DNA of 64,000 nucleotides from Salinibacter altiplanensis (GCF_002894645.1 NZ_NCQY01000030.1:466325-530324); one strand, 5' to 3'; counted from the stretch's first letter, positions 27,336 to 36,623 are shown. The notes: a model not told the origin generated them from the letters alone. Numbers and translations: made by a program.

Positions 27336-29094
27336 AACGTTGGCCGACCTCGGGTCGGCAACGACCCCCACCATCTGGGGGCCGGTTCTGGCCTGGACCC
27401 TCCTTGCCCTCCCACTCTGGGTCTTTTTGAAGCGAACCGATCGCCTGCATCCCCTGGCCGAGTATCGCCTTTCGCAGGTCCTTCTCGCCGCATTGCCGAT
27501 CAGCATTGCGGCGGTCGGGATTGTCGATCTCCTTCCGGCGTCTCCAGCCCCGCCGCTTCTTCCCGATGCCTCGGTCCTGATGCTCCCTCCAGTCGAATCA
27601 ACGACAACACCGCCCCCAGGGGGGACCTGGCGCTGGCACCACGCGACCGGCGCGCTCACGGTGCTCGCGCTTGCGGTGGGAGCGTATGAGCTGGCACGGC
27701 TCGGGGGCGACGCCGTGGCCCTGGGACGCGTCCGTGACCGGGTCCTCCCCGCCACGCTGCCTACGTTGCAAGAAGAGCTCGATCGGCTGAGAGATCGACT
27801 CGACATTCGTCGGCCGGTACGAGTGTGTGCCACCTCGAACACCGCGGTCCCCGTCACACTGGGCGGGAGACGGCCCGTGATTCTGGTCCCGAAACGGTTG
27901 ACAGAGGCCCCCGACGCGTTCCGCATGACCCTCCACCACGAACTGGTCCACATCCGTCGCTGGGACGACGTTGCCCAGTTTGTAGAACGGGTCGTCGCGG
28001 CCCTGTTCGCCGTCCATCCGCTGGTCAGTCGACTTCGCCGTCGGATCGACGGGGCGCGAGAGCGAGCCTGCGATGCGGCCGTCCTCGCCGACGAACAAGC
28101 CCCCACAGGCGACTACGCACGCCTCCTGGCCACCTTTGCCGACGGCAGCGGCCCCCGTCGCCTCGGGGCGCTTTCTCTCTCCGAATCGCCCTCCTCCCTC
28201 AAAGACCGCCTGTCCGCCATGCAATCCTCAAGTCCCTCCCTTCTCTCGACCCGACTCCCCCTCGTTGCCACGCTCGTGGCCGGGGGCCTGGCCCTCACGC
28301 TCGGCGTGGTCGCCTGCTCGGATAGCGTTGCGCCCTCCGCCTCCACAGACAATCCCACCGCTACAGAGTCGTCCTCGGCCTCTGCCAAAGACGGCAAGGT
28401 GTTCATGGTCGTCGAGGACCCGCCCGAACTGGTGGGCGGGATGAGCGCCCTGCAGGAGTCGATCAGCTACCCGGAGGTGGCCAAAGAAGCCGGGATCGAG
28501 GGCCGTGTCATCGTTCAGTTCATTGTGGACGAGAATGGAGCCGTAACGAACCCAACAGTCACCCGCAGCGTCCAGGAGGAGCTTGACCAAGCAGCCCTCA
28601 ACGCCGTGAAGGCCCAGGAATTCGAGCCGGGCCAGCAGGACGGCGAGGCCGTGAAGGTACAACTGTCGCTCCCGGTGACCTTTCGGGTGCCGGATGACTC
28701 TGGCACGACCTCTTCCCACCAACCGACCGCAGAGCCGCGAGGGAACTCCGCAACGGCTGGCCTGGACGCATTTCATTTCGAGAGGGGGTCTCCCGTCATC
28801 GATCGGAAAACCCGAGAGCCCCTCCACCGCAATGTCTCGCCCCCCAAATTGGCCCAAAAGGACGGAAGGGAAGGGAGGGCCAGGGTTGATTTTGCCATAA
28901 ACAGTGCGGGCCAGGCCACCAATCCACGCATTTCGAATGAACGAACGGGGCTTGACTCTCCTCCCGACCTCCTTGCTCAGTCTGCACTCCGTGCAGTGGA
29001 GGACGTGACGTTCACCTCAGAAGGCAGGGATGGCTTTTCGGGCCAGCAGGTTGGGGTCGCGTTTCAATTTCGGCTCCCCGAAGAAAAGGTGTAG
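27316..29094 (+). CDS. BlaR1-like M56 membrane peptidase with two TonB C-terminal domains
   Basis: Signal-transducing membrane zinc peptidase partner of the preceding repressor. The N-terminal part has three or more membrane helices (about 22-38, 52-72, 108-125). The zinc site HELVH is at 208-212, within HHELVHIRRWDD, followed by the M56 helix RRRIDGARERACDAAVL. Another membrane helix lies near 320-340. The outer part differs from BlaR1: instead of a penicillin-binding sensor domain it has a TonB C-terminal domain (about 373-455, YPEVAKEAGIEGRVIVQFIV) and a second, more diverged one (about 510-590, GREGRARVDFAINSAGQATN). It overlaps blaI by 20 bp, so translation is probably coupled. Length 592 aa. 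Confidence 0.87.
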   Translation: MIQVVPETLADLGSATTPTIWGPVLAWTLLALPLWVFLKRTDRLHPLAEYRLSQVLLAALPISIAAVGIVDLLPASPAPPLLPDASVLMLPPVESTTTPPPGGTWRWHHATGALTVLALAVGAYELARLGGDAVALGRVRDRVLPATLPTLQEELDRLRDRLDIRRPVRVCATSNTAVPVTLGGRRPVILVPKRLTEAPDAFRMTLHHELVHIRRWDDVAQFVERVVAALFAVHPLVSRLRRRIDGARERACDAAVLADEQAPTGDYARLLATFADGSGPRRLGALSLSESPSSLKDRLSAMQSSSPSLLSTRLPLVATLVAGGLALTLGVVACSDSVAPSASTDNPTATESSSASAKDGKVFMVVEDPPELVGGMSALQESISYPEVAKEAGIEGRVIVQFIVDENGAVTNPTVTRSVQEELDQAALNAVKAQEFEPGQQDGEAVKVQLSLPVTFRVPDDSGTTSSHQPTAEPRGNSATAGLDAFHFERGSPVIDRKTREPLHRNVSPPKLAQKDGREGRARVDFAINSAGQATNPRISNERTGLDSPPDLLAQSALRAVEDVTFTSEGRDGFSGQQVGVAFQFRLPEEKV

Positions 29095-29159
29095 CTGGGA
29101 TTTGGGATGCACGATGGGACGCTTCTCCGCACGGACGGGACGAGAGATTTCTCCAGCTT

Positions 29160-29687
29160 CTACGTTCGAACGGTTTTTCGGGCCGGGTGGTCGGGATCGG
29201 GCTCGGAGACGCCCCGCTCTGCGGGGTCACCGTCTCGGCGCAGACTTCGGTTCCAGAACCAGATGGCGATGCCAAAGAGCAGGGCACCCCCAAAGCTCAT
29301 GAGGCCATTGATGCCGGCAATGCGGAGTTGCGTGTCCACGACGGGTGTCGAGTTGATGGCTTCGGTCACGACAATGGACCGACTGCCCTCCGATCCCACA
29401 CGTACCTGCAGGGTCTCTCGCCCTTCTAGCGCCGGCACAATGCCGTGGGGCAATGAGAGCCGCTCGCGCGTCAACGCTGAGCCGTCGGGCATCGAGACGC
29501 GGAGGCTCACGTAGTCGTACGTCACCTGGGTTCGGTTCGACACCTTCACCTCTTGCACCTCGGCCGTCGCCGTTGTGCCCTGCGTCTTGGTGGTGTGCAG
29601 GTCGTACGCCACCTTGCCCTGGTGCAGCGAGAGGACGGCCATGAGCAACGGGACGAGCCAAGCAGCGCGGGCAATCCAACGAATCAT
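29160..29687 (-). CDS. DUF3592-like membrane protein, 175 aa
   Basis: Small membrane protein with one N-terminal helix (WIARAAWLVPLLMAVLSL) and one near residues 125-145 (INGLMSFGGALLFGIAIWFW). The beta-rich extracytoplasmic domain between them (TEVQ-like strands, VTYDYVSLRVSMPDGSAL) matches the DUF3592 layout. Function unknown. It converges with the BlaR1-like gene; the 65 bp between them show no terminator. Confidence 0.65.
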   Translation of the reverse strand: MIRWIARAAWLVPLLMAVLSLHQGKVAYDLHTTKTQGTTATAEVQEVKVSNRTQVTYDYVSLRVSMPDGSALTRERLSLPHGIVPALEGRETLQVRVGSEGSRSIVVTEAINSTPVVDTQLRIAGINGLMSFGGALLFGIAIWFWNRSLRRDGDPAERGVSEPDPDHPARKTVRT

Positions 29688-29821
29688 TGGAGGTACGGTC
29701 GGTTATGCAGGGAGAGTGGACAACGTGTACCGAGGCCGCACAGGCGCGAGCCACACTCAACCGGCCTTCCCCGGGGATTATCCGTGAAAAGCGTCCAGCA
29801 AACAGTGCCGCAACAACCGCT

Positions 29822-30322
29822 CTAGGACAAGAAGAGATATGGCTTCCAGGTGTCGTCAATCTCCCCTGCGAAGTCGCGCAGGAACATCACGTAGCTGGGC
29901 CGAAAGGGCTGACGTGCCAACTCCATGTTCGCCTCTTCGGGCGTCGAATCCCCCTTCTGGTTGTTGCACGTGACGCAGGCGGCCACGAGGTTCTCCCACG
30001 TGTCGCGCCCCCCTCGTGACTTGGGCACTACATGGTCGATCGTCAGATTGCTCTGCGCCCCACAGTACTGGCATGTGTTGCGGTCCCGCTTGAGCACGTT
30101 TTTGCGGGAAAGCATGACCCGCTTGTATGGGACGTTGGCGTACTGCTTCAGCCGCACAATCCTCGGCCATGGCAGCTCCACGCTGGGAGAACGTACGTAC
30201 TGATCCTCCGCTGCTTCCACAAGATGCACCTTCCGCAGGTGCATCATCACGACAGCCCGTTCCACACTGCAGACGGTGAGTGCACTGTAGTCCTGGTTCA
30301 GGACGAGAACATGCCCGTTCAT
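29822..30322 (-). CDS. HNH endonuclease domain protein
   Basis: A 166-residue protein of a conserved HNH family. It has two zinc-type cysteine pairs around the nuclease core (CQYCGAQSNLTIDHVVPKSRGG and CVTCNNQKG); the DHVVPKSRGG and the N in WENLVAAC form the HNH signature. The N-terminal part (VLVLNQDYSALTVCSVERA) is typical of the family that is present as one copy in many bacteria, role unknown. ATG at 30322 is preferred to the GTG one codon earlier. No intron, intein or mobile element surrounds it, so it is unlikely to be a homing enzyme. Confidence 0.87.
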   Translation of the reverse strand: MNGHVLVLNQDYSALTVCSVERAVVMMHLRKVHLVEAAEDQYVRSPSVELPWPRIVRLKQYANVPYKRVMLSRKNVLKRDRNTCQYCGAQSNLTIDHVVPKSRGGRDTWENLVAACVTCNNQKGDSTPEEANMELARQPFRPSYVMFLRDFAGEIDDTWKPYLFLS

Positions 30323-30586
30323 CACAAACGGGCCTCCCGTGCAACACGAGCTCGCTGCCTCTCCCCCAACAAAAGGGGAACGGCACCGATCGTTGGCACG
30401 ACCTGCATAGAATCAGTACGGAAGAGAAGAGCCTCCACCGGGCTACCCGGCGTTGTTTAAAAGATCAAGACGCCAATTGAGGCTGGAATTCAATAGACCC
30501 GTATCAGAGGATAGGGCCCTTTGTTTCTCCACACAGCATCCCGCAAGACTGCAAACCTGTAACGTTTCACGTTTCGCACCGTCCCC

Positions 30587-31717
30587 TCACGCACCCGCAT
30601 TCTGCTCCCCTTCCCGTCGTCTCAGCCGGTCCAGGACGCGACGCCACGCTGTGGGCGGGTCGGCCCCAAAGTGAAGATGATCCTCCGTGATGGGATGGTC
30701 GAAGCCGAGGCGGAACGCATGGAGGGCCGGGTGCGGAAGAAGCTCGAAGAGTTCTTCGAAAAAGCTCCGGCGGGCTCCACCTTGCGTTCCGTACCGGACC
30801 CGCTGCCCACCGTACTTCGGGTCTCCGAGGAGCGGATGTCCCTGGGCACGGGCGTGCACCCGGATCTGGTGGGTGCGCCCCGTGTCCAGCCCAAATTCAA
30901 CAACGGATGTGTGGGCGTGGGCCTCCACGGTCTCGTAGTGGGTGCGTGCCCACTTGCCCTCATCCTCGGGCACGACGGCCATGCGCTGGCGGTGGTGTGG
31001 GTCGCGGCCGATGGCCCCCGCAATCGTTCCGCTGGGGGGAGCCAAGCGTCCCCAGACGATTGCACGGTACCGCCGGTCTACCGTATGGGCTTTAAACTGC
31101 GACGCGAGCGGATGGTGGGCCCGGCCTCGTTTTGCGACCACCAGGAGGCCGGACGTGCCTTTGTCCAGGCGATGCACGATGCCGGGCCGCACAACCGGGT
31201 GGTCCGGCGCCTGCGGCAGCGCATTGACCATCGAGAGGCCGACCTCCTCCTCCGATACCTCGTCTCGCTCATCGTCGGCGGCCACCTCGCCCCCGTCCAC
31301 GTGGTGGAGCAGGGCGTGTACGAGCGTTCCCGAGCGGTGCCCCGGCGCCGGGTGCACCACCATGCCCGCCGGCTTGTTCACCACGAGCAGGTCGTCGTCC
31401 TCGTAGACCACGTCGAGCGGAATCGCCTCCGGCTCGGCCTGCATCGGCGGCTTGCGGATCAGCCGGAAGACAATTTCGTCGCCCGGCGCCACCGGGTACG
31501 ACTTCTTGACGTCCGCCCCGTTCACCTTCAGGTGCCCCTTCTTGATGGCGCGCTGGATTTTGGTGCGGGAGGCCTCCGGGTAGAAGCGCGTAAGGTACTT
31601 GTCGATGCGCGGTTCGTCCGTTTCTGATGCGGGCACCACCACTTCTACTACATTCTCTTCGCGGGTCACCTCGGCGTCGTACTGGGCCGGGTCGAACGAA
31701 TCCGGGAGTGTCGCCAT
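30587..31717 (-). CDS. rluD: RluD-family 23S rRNA pseudouridine synthase
   Basis: Converts uridines of 23S rRNA to pseudouridine. The 376-residue protein has an N-terminal S4 RNA-binding domain (IDKYLTRFYPEASRTKIQRA), then the catalytic domain with the active Asp in HRLDKGTSGLLVVAK, the DLLVVNKPAGMVVHP strand and the GRTHQIRVH motif. An insertion of about 35 acidic residues (GGEVAADDERDEVSEEE) lies between them. That is longer than in E. coli RluD and in keeping with halophile acidity. It follows the aminotransferase gene on the same strand after 38 bp. RluC-like specificity cannot be ruled out. Confidence 0.9.
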   Translation of the reverse strand: MATLPDSFDPAQYDAEVTREENVVEVVVPASETDEPRIDKYLTRFYPEASRTKIQRAIKKGHLKVNGADVKKSYPVAPGDEIVFRLIRKPPMQAEPEAIPLDVVYEDDDLLVVNKPAGMVVHPAPGHRSGTLVHALLHHVDGGEVAADDERDEVSEEEVGLSMVNALPQAPDHPVVRPGIVHRLDKGTSGLLVVAKRGRAHHPLASQFKAHTVDRRYRAIVWGRLAPPSGTIAGAIGRDPHHRQRMAVVPEDEGKWARTHYETVEAHAHTSVVEFGLDTGRTHQIRVHARAQGHPLLGDPKYGGQRVRYGTQGGARRSFFEELFELLPHPALHAFRLGFDHPITEDHLHFGADPPTAWRRVLDRLRRREGEQNAGA

Positions 31718-31755
31718 GGACGCGGTTCTGAGTCATGCGAGGACACAAGCGGACC

Positions 31756-32895
31756 TCAACGCCCGAACGAGTCGATCGCGCTCAGGACGGCGTGGAGGTC
31801 TTCGTCGTTATTGTAGTATGTCGGCGCGAGCCGCAACTTCCGGTTGCGCACCGCCCCGGTAATGCCGTGCTCCTTCAGGTGTTCAAAGAGGGCGTCCGGA
31901 GCCTCGGGCGTGACCGTGACGATGCCGCTGGCATGGGCCGGGTCGTCGGTGCCGTAGCGGGACAGTCCGCGGTCGCTCAGCTCGTCCGCGAGGGTCCCCG
32001 ATAGGGAGAGCACCCGTTCCTCACACCACGCGGGACCGGCCTCGAGATAGAGGCCAAGCGCGGCGTGCAGGGCCGCGACCCCGACGCTGTTGAGGGTCCC
32101 CGTGCGGAACCGGCGGGCATCCTCATGGAACGTGAGTTCGTACTCGTCGAGATGCTCCCAGTCGACCGGTCCGTGGAGCCACCCCGTAGGCGGCCGCAGA
32201 CGATCTTGGAGCCCCTCGTCGCAGTAGAGCACGCCGATGCCCTGCGCGGCCATCAGCCACTTGTGCCCCCCCGCCGTCAGGAAGTCGATCCCCGCCGCCT
32301 CCACGTCCACCCGCAGTGCCCCGAGGCCCTGAATGGCGTCCACGCAGAACACCACGCCGCGCTCCTCACAGAGCGCACCGAGCGCCTCCAGGTCGGCCCG
32401 GAAGCCCGAGAGGAAGTGCACCCAGGACACGCTCAGGAGCCGTGTTTCGGGCCGCAGGGTCTCCGCCACATCGTCGACCGTGTACGCTCCGTCCGTCGTC
32501 GGCACAAAGTCGACCTCGACGCCCTGGGCCTCCAGGTTCAGAAACGGATACACGTTCGTCGGGAAGGCCCCGTCCGGAACCGCAATGCGGTCGCCCGCCT
32601 CCCAGTCGAGCCCACGGGCCAGCACGTTGAGTCCCGATGATGTGTTGGGCACAAACTCAACCCGGGCGTCTGTCGTGCCAAGGACCGTCGCCACTCGCTC
32701 CTTCGTCTCCTCTATCACAGGAAAGAAGGTCTCGAAGTTGGCAATCGGGGCGTCCGGATCTGCCCCGTGCCGCTCCGCCACGTACGCGTCGATGGCGTTC
32801 TGGACGGGCCGGCTCATGGGGCTCACCGCCGCGTGATTGAGGTACGTCTGATGAGCGGTATGGGGATAGTGGTCGCGAAGTGCTTCGGGCGTCAT
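31756..32895 (-). CDS. Class V aminotransferase (cysteine desulfurase/epimerase-like)
   Basis: PLP-dependent fold-type I enzyme of about 379 residues. The PLP lysine is in FLTAGGHKWLMAAQG, with the aspartate and His region CVDAIQGLGALRVDVEAAG just before and the N-terminal YLNHAAVSPMS typical of class V. The group includes cysteine desulfurases, isopenicillin N epimerase-like proteins and selenocysteine lyases. The catalytic cysteine loop of SufS/IscS is not evident, so I do not call it a desulfurase. ATG at 32895 or at 32910 (MIASS) may be the start. It lies downstream of dprA with a 208 bp gap. Confidence 0.82.
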   Translation of the reverse strand: MTPEALRDHYPHTAHQTYLNHAAVSPMSRPVQNAIDAYVAERHGADPDAPIANFETFFPVIEETKERVATVLGTTDARVEFVPNTSSGLNVLARGLDWEAGDRIAVPDGAFPTNVYPFLNLEAQGVEVDFVPTTDGAYTVDDVAETLRPETRLLSVSWVHFLSGFRADLEALGALCEERGVVFCVDAIQGLGALRVDVEAAGIDFLTAGGHKWLMAAQGIGVLYCDEGLQDRLRPPTGWLHGPVDWEHLDEYELTFHEDARRFRTGTLNSVGVAALHAALGLYLEAGPAWCEERVLSLSGTLADELSDRGLSRYGTDDPAHASGIVTVTPEAPDALFEHLKEHGITGAVRNRKLRLAPTYYNNDEDLHAVLSAIDSFGR

Positions 32896-33103
32896 GGAGG
32901 AGGCGATCATTCGCAGACCGTAAGACCAGCGGACAACAGCACCAGTGGCACGGGCCATCTCCACCAGCGTTCGCCCTCAGCGGAATCGGGGGTGTTCTGC
33001 CCCATCGCGTCGGCCGATGATGTTCTCGTGGGGGCGGGCTCGCCCACGGTCGCGAGCAGGCCCCAGGGCTGTGGGCGGACACCAGAGCGCAGGGCGGGCA
33101 GAT

Positions 33104-34267
33104 TCAGGAGCGCCGAAACTGCTTGCCTGCGAGCTGACGCACGAGGCCGTTGAACTCCAGCTTGAGAAGGGTGGGCAGGGCCGTGGACGGGTCGAGGCCC
33201 GTCTCCTCACAAAGCTCATCGACGTGAACGGGCGTGGCCGAAAGAGCATCGTACAGCACCGATGCGTCGCCCGACAGGCCGCTGGGATCGGGGCCTGAAC
33301 CGGCGGTGACGGTGTCCGCATCCACGTCGCCGGGCTCTTTTACCGTCACCGCCGGAAGCTCCTCCAGCATGTCTTCCACCTCCAGCACCAGCTTGGCATG
33401 CCCTCGCTGAATAAGCCGGTTGGTCCCCCGGCTGGAGTTCTTTGTGATGGCACCGGGCACGGCAAAGACCTCGCGGTTCTGCTCCACCGCGAGGCGAGCC
33501 GTGATGAGGGCCCCGCCCTCCGCGTGCGACTCCACGACCAGTGTGCCGAGGGCGAGCCCACTCACGATGCGGTTTCGTTCCGGAAAATGAGGCGCGTCGG
33601 GCTCCGCGTCAAGTCCATACTCGGACAGCACCGCCCCGCTCTCGGCAATCCGCTCCGCAAGGGCCGTATGCTTCTGCGGATAGATGCGGCCGATCCCCGA
33701 TCCAAGGACGGCGATTGTGCGCCCCCCGGCGTCGAGGGCCCCCTTGTGGGCGGCCGCATCGATGCCATAGGCCAGCCCGCTCACGACCGTAAAGCCGCGA
33801 CGGGCCAGCTCAGCCCCGAAGTGATGTGCCTGGGTCCGGCCGTAGTCCGTGCAGCGGCGGGTGCCCACGACCGTCACCATCGGGCGGTCGCTCTCGGGCA
33901 GCGTGCCTCGCATCCATAAGAACGCGGGCGGGTCGTAGATTTCACGGAGGCGATTGGGAAAGCGCTCGTCCCAGGGCGAGACGAGGGAGGCCCCCAGGTC
34001 ATCGGCCCGCTCCATCTCGTGCCGCACCGACGCTCGGTCGTCGAAGGTGAGGATCGCCTCGGCGGTCTGTTCGCCCACCCCGTCCACCTGCGTCAGGGTC
34101 GAGCGCGACGCCCGAAAAATCGCGCTCGGGGTCTCAAATGCGGCCAGGAGGGCTCGGAGGCGCTGTGGCCCCACCCCCGACACCAGCGAGAGGCCAATCA
34201 GGGCCCGCTGGTCACTGGCCCGGTCTCGGCCCGGCGGGTCGTCGTCGTCCGGAAGAGGGAGTCTCAT
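33104..34267 (-). CDS. dprA: DNA-processing protein DprA
   Basis: Binds incoming single-stranded DNA and loads RecA during natural transformation. The 387-residue protein has an N-terminal helix-hairpin-helix region (LVSGVGPQRLRALLAAF, QVDGVGEQTAEAIL). The Rossmann core has VVGTRRCTDYG, VVSGLAYGIDAAAHKGAL, FPERNRIVSGLA and VVESHAEGGALITARLA, and a C-terminal winged helix (about 320-387) follows. The start codon overlaps the stop of obg as ATGA, so the two are translationally coupled. Together with the ComEA-like gene at 47243 it suggests transformation ability. Confidence 0.95.
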   Translation of the reverse strand: MRLPLPDDDDPPGRDRASDQRALIGLSLVSGVGPQRLRALLAAFETPSAIFRASRSTLTQVDGVGEQTAEAILTFDDRASVRHEMERADDLGASLVSPWDERFPNRLREIYDPPAFLWMRGTLPESDRPMVTVVGTRRCTDYGRTQAHHFGAELARRGFTVVSGLAYGIDAAAHKGALDAGGRTIAVLGSGIGRIYPQKHTALAERIAESGAVLSEYGLDAEPDAPHFPERNRIVSGLALGTLVVESHAEGGALITARLAVEQNREVFAVPGAITKNSSRGTNRLIQRGHAKLVLEVEDMLEELPAVTVKEPGDVDADTVTAGSGPDPSGLSGDASVLYDALSATPVHVDELCEETGLDPSTALPTLLKLEFNGLVRQLAGKQFRRS

Positions 34268-35286
34268 GCTTCGATTGTATCCGCCGATCGCGTGGAGGTG
34301 ACGGTGTCGAAGAGAGTGTACTTGAGTTGGTCGAGGCCCACGTCGGCCACCGCACTAATCGGGAGGAGGGGCACGTCCTCCGGAAACTCATCGGCCACCA
34401 CCTCGGGCAGAAGCTCCCGCTCGTCGGGGGCCAGGATGTCGACCTTCGACAGCGCCACGGCACGGGGCTTGTCGAGCAGACGGGCCTCGTGGGACTCAAG
34501 TTCGTGGAGGAGTGCCTCGTACTCTTCGCCCAGGTCCTGCGACGTAATGGGGATGACGAACAACAGGACCGACGTGCGCTCGATGTGTCGGAGGAACTGG
34601 AGCCCCAGCCCCTTTCCTTCGTGCGCATCTTCAATAATGCCCGGAATGTCGGCCATCACGAAGGTCTCGTACTCGCTTACGTAGACCATCCCCAGCTGGG
34701 GCGTGAGCGTTGTGAACGGATAGTCCGCCACCTCCGGCTCCGCGGCCGACACGGACGATACGAGCGTGCTCTTCCCCGCGTTCGGGAACCCCACGAGGCC
34801 CACGTCCGCCATCAGCTTCAGCTCAAAGGTCAGCTCGTGCTCCTCCCCGGGCTCTCCCGGCTGGGACTCGCGAGGGGCCTGGTTCGTGCTCGACTTGAAA
34901 AAGGCATTGCCCCGCCCCCCCTCTCCCCCTTCGGCCACGCAGATGCGCTGTCCCGGCTCTACGACCTCGCCGACGAGCGTTTCTGTGTGCTGGTCTTTTA
35001 CGACCGTTCCCGGCGGCACCCGGATCACCTTGTCGTCCCCCGAGGCACCCGTCTGCTCACGGCGTCCCCCCGGCTCGCCATCCCCCGCAAAGACCTGCGT
35101 ACTGTGGCTTAGGTCCATCAGCGTGTAGAGGTTCTCGTCGGCCTCAACATACACCGAGCCCCCGTTTCCCCCGTCGCCCCCCGCAGGACCTCCCTTCGGC
35201 ACGTATTTTTCCCTGCGCCACGCCACGACGCCCTTGCCCCCGTCGCCGCTGCTCACCCTGAGGTCAACTTGGTCGAGAAACTTCAT
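34264..35286 (-). CDS. obg: Obg/CgtA GTPase
   Basis: Essential ribosome-associated GTPase for 50S maturation. The 340-residue protein has the glycine-rich Obg domain (FLDQVDLRVSSGDGGKGV, GGPAGGDGGNGGSVY) and the G-domain motifs G1 GFPNAGKSTLVSSVS, G2 YPFTTLTPQLG, G3 DIPGIIEDA and G4 SKVD. The C-terminal OCT extension of some homologues is absent. ATG at 35286 is the natural start. It overlaps dprA by 4 bp (ATGA). Confidence 0.96.
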   Translation of the reverse strand: MKFLDQVDLRVSSGDGGKGVVAWRREKYVPKGGPAGGDGGNGGSVYVEADENLYTLMDLSHSTQVFAGDGEPGGRREQTGASGDDKVIRVPPGTVVKDQHTETLVGEVVEPGQRICVAEGGEGGRGNAFFKSSTNQAPRESQPGEPGEEHELTFELKLMADVGLVGFPNAGKSTLVSSVSAAEPEVADYPFTTLTPQLGMVYVSEYETFVMADIPGIIEDAHEGKGLGLQFLRHIERTSVLLFVIPITSQDLGEEYEALLHELESHEARLLDKPRAVALSKVDILAPDERELLPEVVADEFPEDVPLLPISAVADVGLDQLKYTLFDTVTSTRSADTIEA

Positions 35287-35465
35287 GCTGGGCTCCGGAG
35301 GTGTGACTCCTGGACTGGTTTTGGACTAGGGTTATATGGAACGGTCGTACGTTCGCACAGGGCCCAAGGTTTTCACTGGGCTTTTTTGGCGCAATCCTGG
35401 ACCTGTCCCACCGGGCCGCGTACGTTTGACAACATCCTCCTTTTCTCTCCTAATTTTCTGGCCTT

Positions 35466-35906
35466 ATGAATGACATTACCATTTACACCGACGGTGCCTG
35501 CAGCGGAAATCCTGGCCCCGGCGGCTGGGCCGCCGTCCTCCTTTCCGACGACGACGCCACCGATCCGCTCACCGGCGGCGCGCCCCACACCACCAACAAT
35601 CGCATGGAGCTGATGGCCGCCCTGAAGGCCCTGCAGGCCCTCGACGCACCGAGCCGGGTCGCCCTTCACACCGATAGCAAGTACCTCTCGAAGGCGTTCA
35701 ACGAAGGGTGGCTCGACAGCTGGCAGGAGAACAACTGGCAGACCTCTTCGAACAACGACGTCAAAAACCAGGACCTTTGGAAGGCCCTCCTCGACGAGGC
35801 GGATCGGCACGAGGTCGACTGGGTGTGGGTGAAGGGCCACGCCGACGATGAGCTCAACATCATGGCCGATGAGTTGGCCGTGGCCGCGATGGAGCAATTC
35901 AAGTGA
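35466..35906 (+). CDS. rnhA: Ribonuclease HI
   Basis: Degrades RNA in RNA-DNA hybrids. The 146-residue enzyme has the catalytic D-E-D-D set: YTDGACSGNPGPGGW (Asp), NNRMELMAALKAL (Glu), HTDSKYLSKAF (Asp) and the late His-Asp GHADDELN. The handle region WQENNWQTSSNNDVKNQDLW is present, as in E. coli RNase HI. ATG at 35466. The 60 bp to the convergent YigZ-family gene show no terminator. Confidence 0.95.
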   Translation: MNDITIYTDGACSGNPGPGGWAAVLLSDDDATDPLTGGAPHTTNNRMELMAALKALQALDAPSRVALHTDSKYLSKAFNEGWLDSWQENNWQTSSNNDVKNQDLWKALLDEADRHEVDWVWVKGHADDELNIMADELAVAAMEQFK

Positions 35907-35966
35907 CCGACGGCACAGGCTGAACGGAAGCGGGCCGCGACGGTGTACGTCTCGGTCTGTTCCGCC

Positions 35967-36599
35967 TTACCCCCCCACGTCTGCCTCGTCCTGGCCCATC
36001 CGGCTCAGTTCGCCACGCCCCGATAGCGCGTCCCGAAATGCCTTGGCGAACGTGTCCACCTGGGATTTACGGACGCCCACCGTAAGGGTCGTTACGTCCG
36101 TGTATTCGCTGTCCTGCACGTCCGCATCGAAGTGCCGAAGCACCTGTTCCGCAGGGGCCGTATCGTCGTACGCGTACCGGACCCGAACCGGCGTCCGTAC
36201 GACCCGCTCGACACGATCCGCCCGCTCCAGCGCCGCGGCCGCGGCGGTGCCGTATGCTCGTGTCAAGCCTCCGGCCCCCAACTCCGTGCCGCCGAAGTAG
36301 CGCGTTACGACGACGAGCGTATTTGTGAGATCCTGCGCGTTCATTCGACGAAGAATGGGCGGGCCCGCAGTCCCGCTCGGCTCCCCATCGTCATTGTACC
36401 GGAACGTGTCGCCGGCCACCCCCACCCGGTAGGCCCAACAGTGGTGGGTGGCCTTGTGCTCCCGCGTGCGGACGGCAGAAATCGCCTCTTCGGCCGCCGT
36501 CTGGGTCGCCACCGCGACGGCCTCCGCCAGGAAGCGGGACCCGTCGACTGTGTGCACCGCCCGGCCCGACGCGTCAAGGGTGTAGTACACATCAGTCAT
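35967..36599 (-). CDS. YigZ/IMPACT family protein (UPF0029)
   Basis: A 210-residue protein with the conserved IMPACT N-terminal domain: FLAEAVAVATQTAAEEA, the central ATHHCWAYRVG, then GEPSGTAGPPIL and VVVTRYFGGTELGAGGLTRAYG. The smaller C-terminal ferredoxin-like domain follows. Such proteins are broadly conserved; the role is probably linked to translation or stress but is not settled. ATG at 36599 (MTDVYYTL) is chosen; an alternative start 5 codons earlier arises from a 15 bp tandem duplication that copies the start region. Confidence 0.88.
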   Translation of the reverse strand: MTDVYYTLDASGRAVHTVDGSRFLAEAVAVATQTAAEEAISAVRTREHKATHHCWAYRVGVAGDTFRYNDDGEPSGTAGPPILRRMNAQDLTNTLVVVTRYFGGTELGAGGLTRAYGTAAAAALERADRVERVVRTPVRVRYAYDDTAPAEQVLRHFDADVQDSEYTDVTTLTVGVRKSQVDTFAKAFRDALSGRGELSRMGQDEADVGG

Positions 36600-36623
36600 G
36601 GTGTGCAGAGTCATGGTGTGCAG
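36595..36623. repeat. 15 bp tandem duplication over the YigZ-family start codon
   Basis: GTCATGGTGTGCAG occurs at 36595-36608 and again at 36610-36623, a period of 15 bp. Because 15 is a multiple of three, the copy keeps frame and supplies a second ATG (36614) that would begin the protein as MTLHTMTDV. Confidence 0.8.

Noticed and set aside
26922-29094. Beta-lactam resistance locus
   Set aside because: BlaI and M56 families are present but no beta-lactamase or PBP gene is nearby, and the sensor has TonB domains in place of a penicillin-binding domain.
29822-30322. Homing or defence nuclease
   Set aside because: The HNH protein belongs to a conserved stand-alone family and is not inside an intron, intein, prophage or defence cluster.
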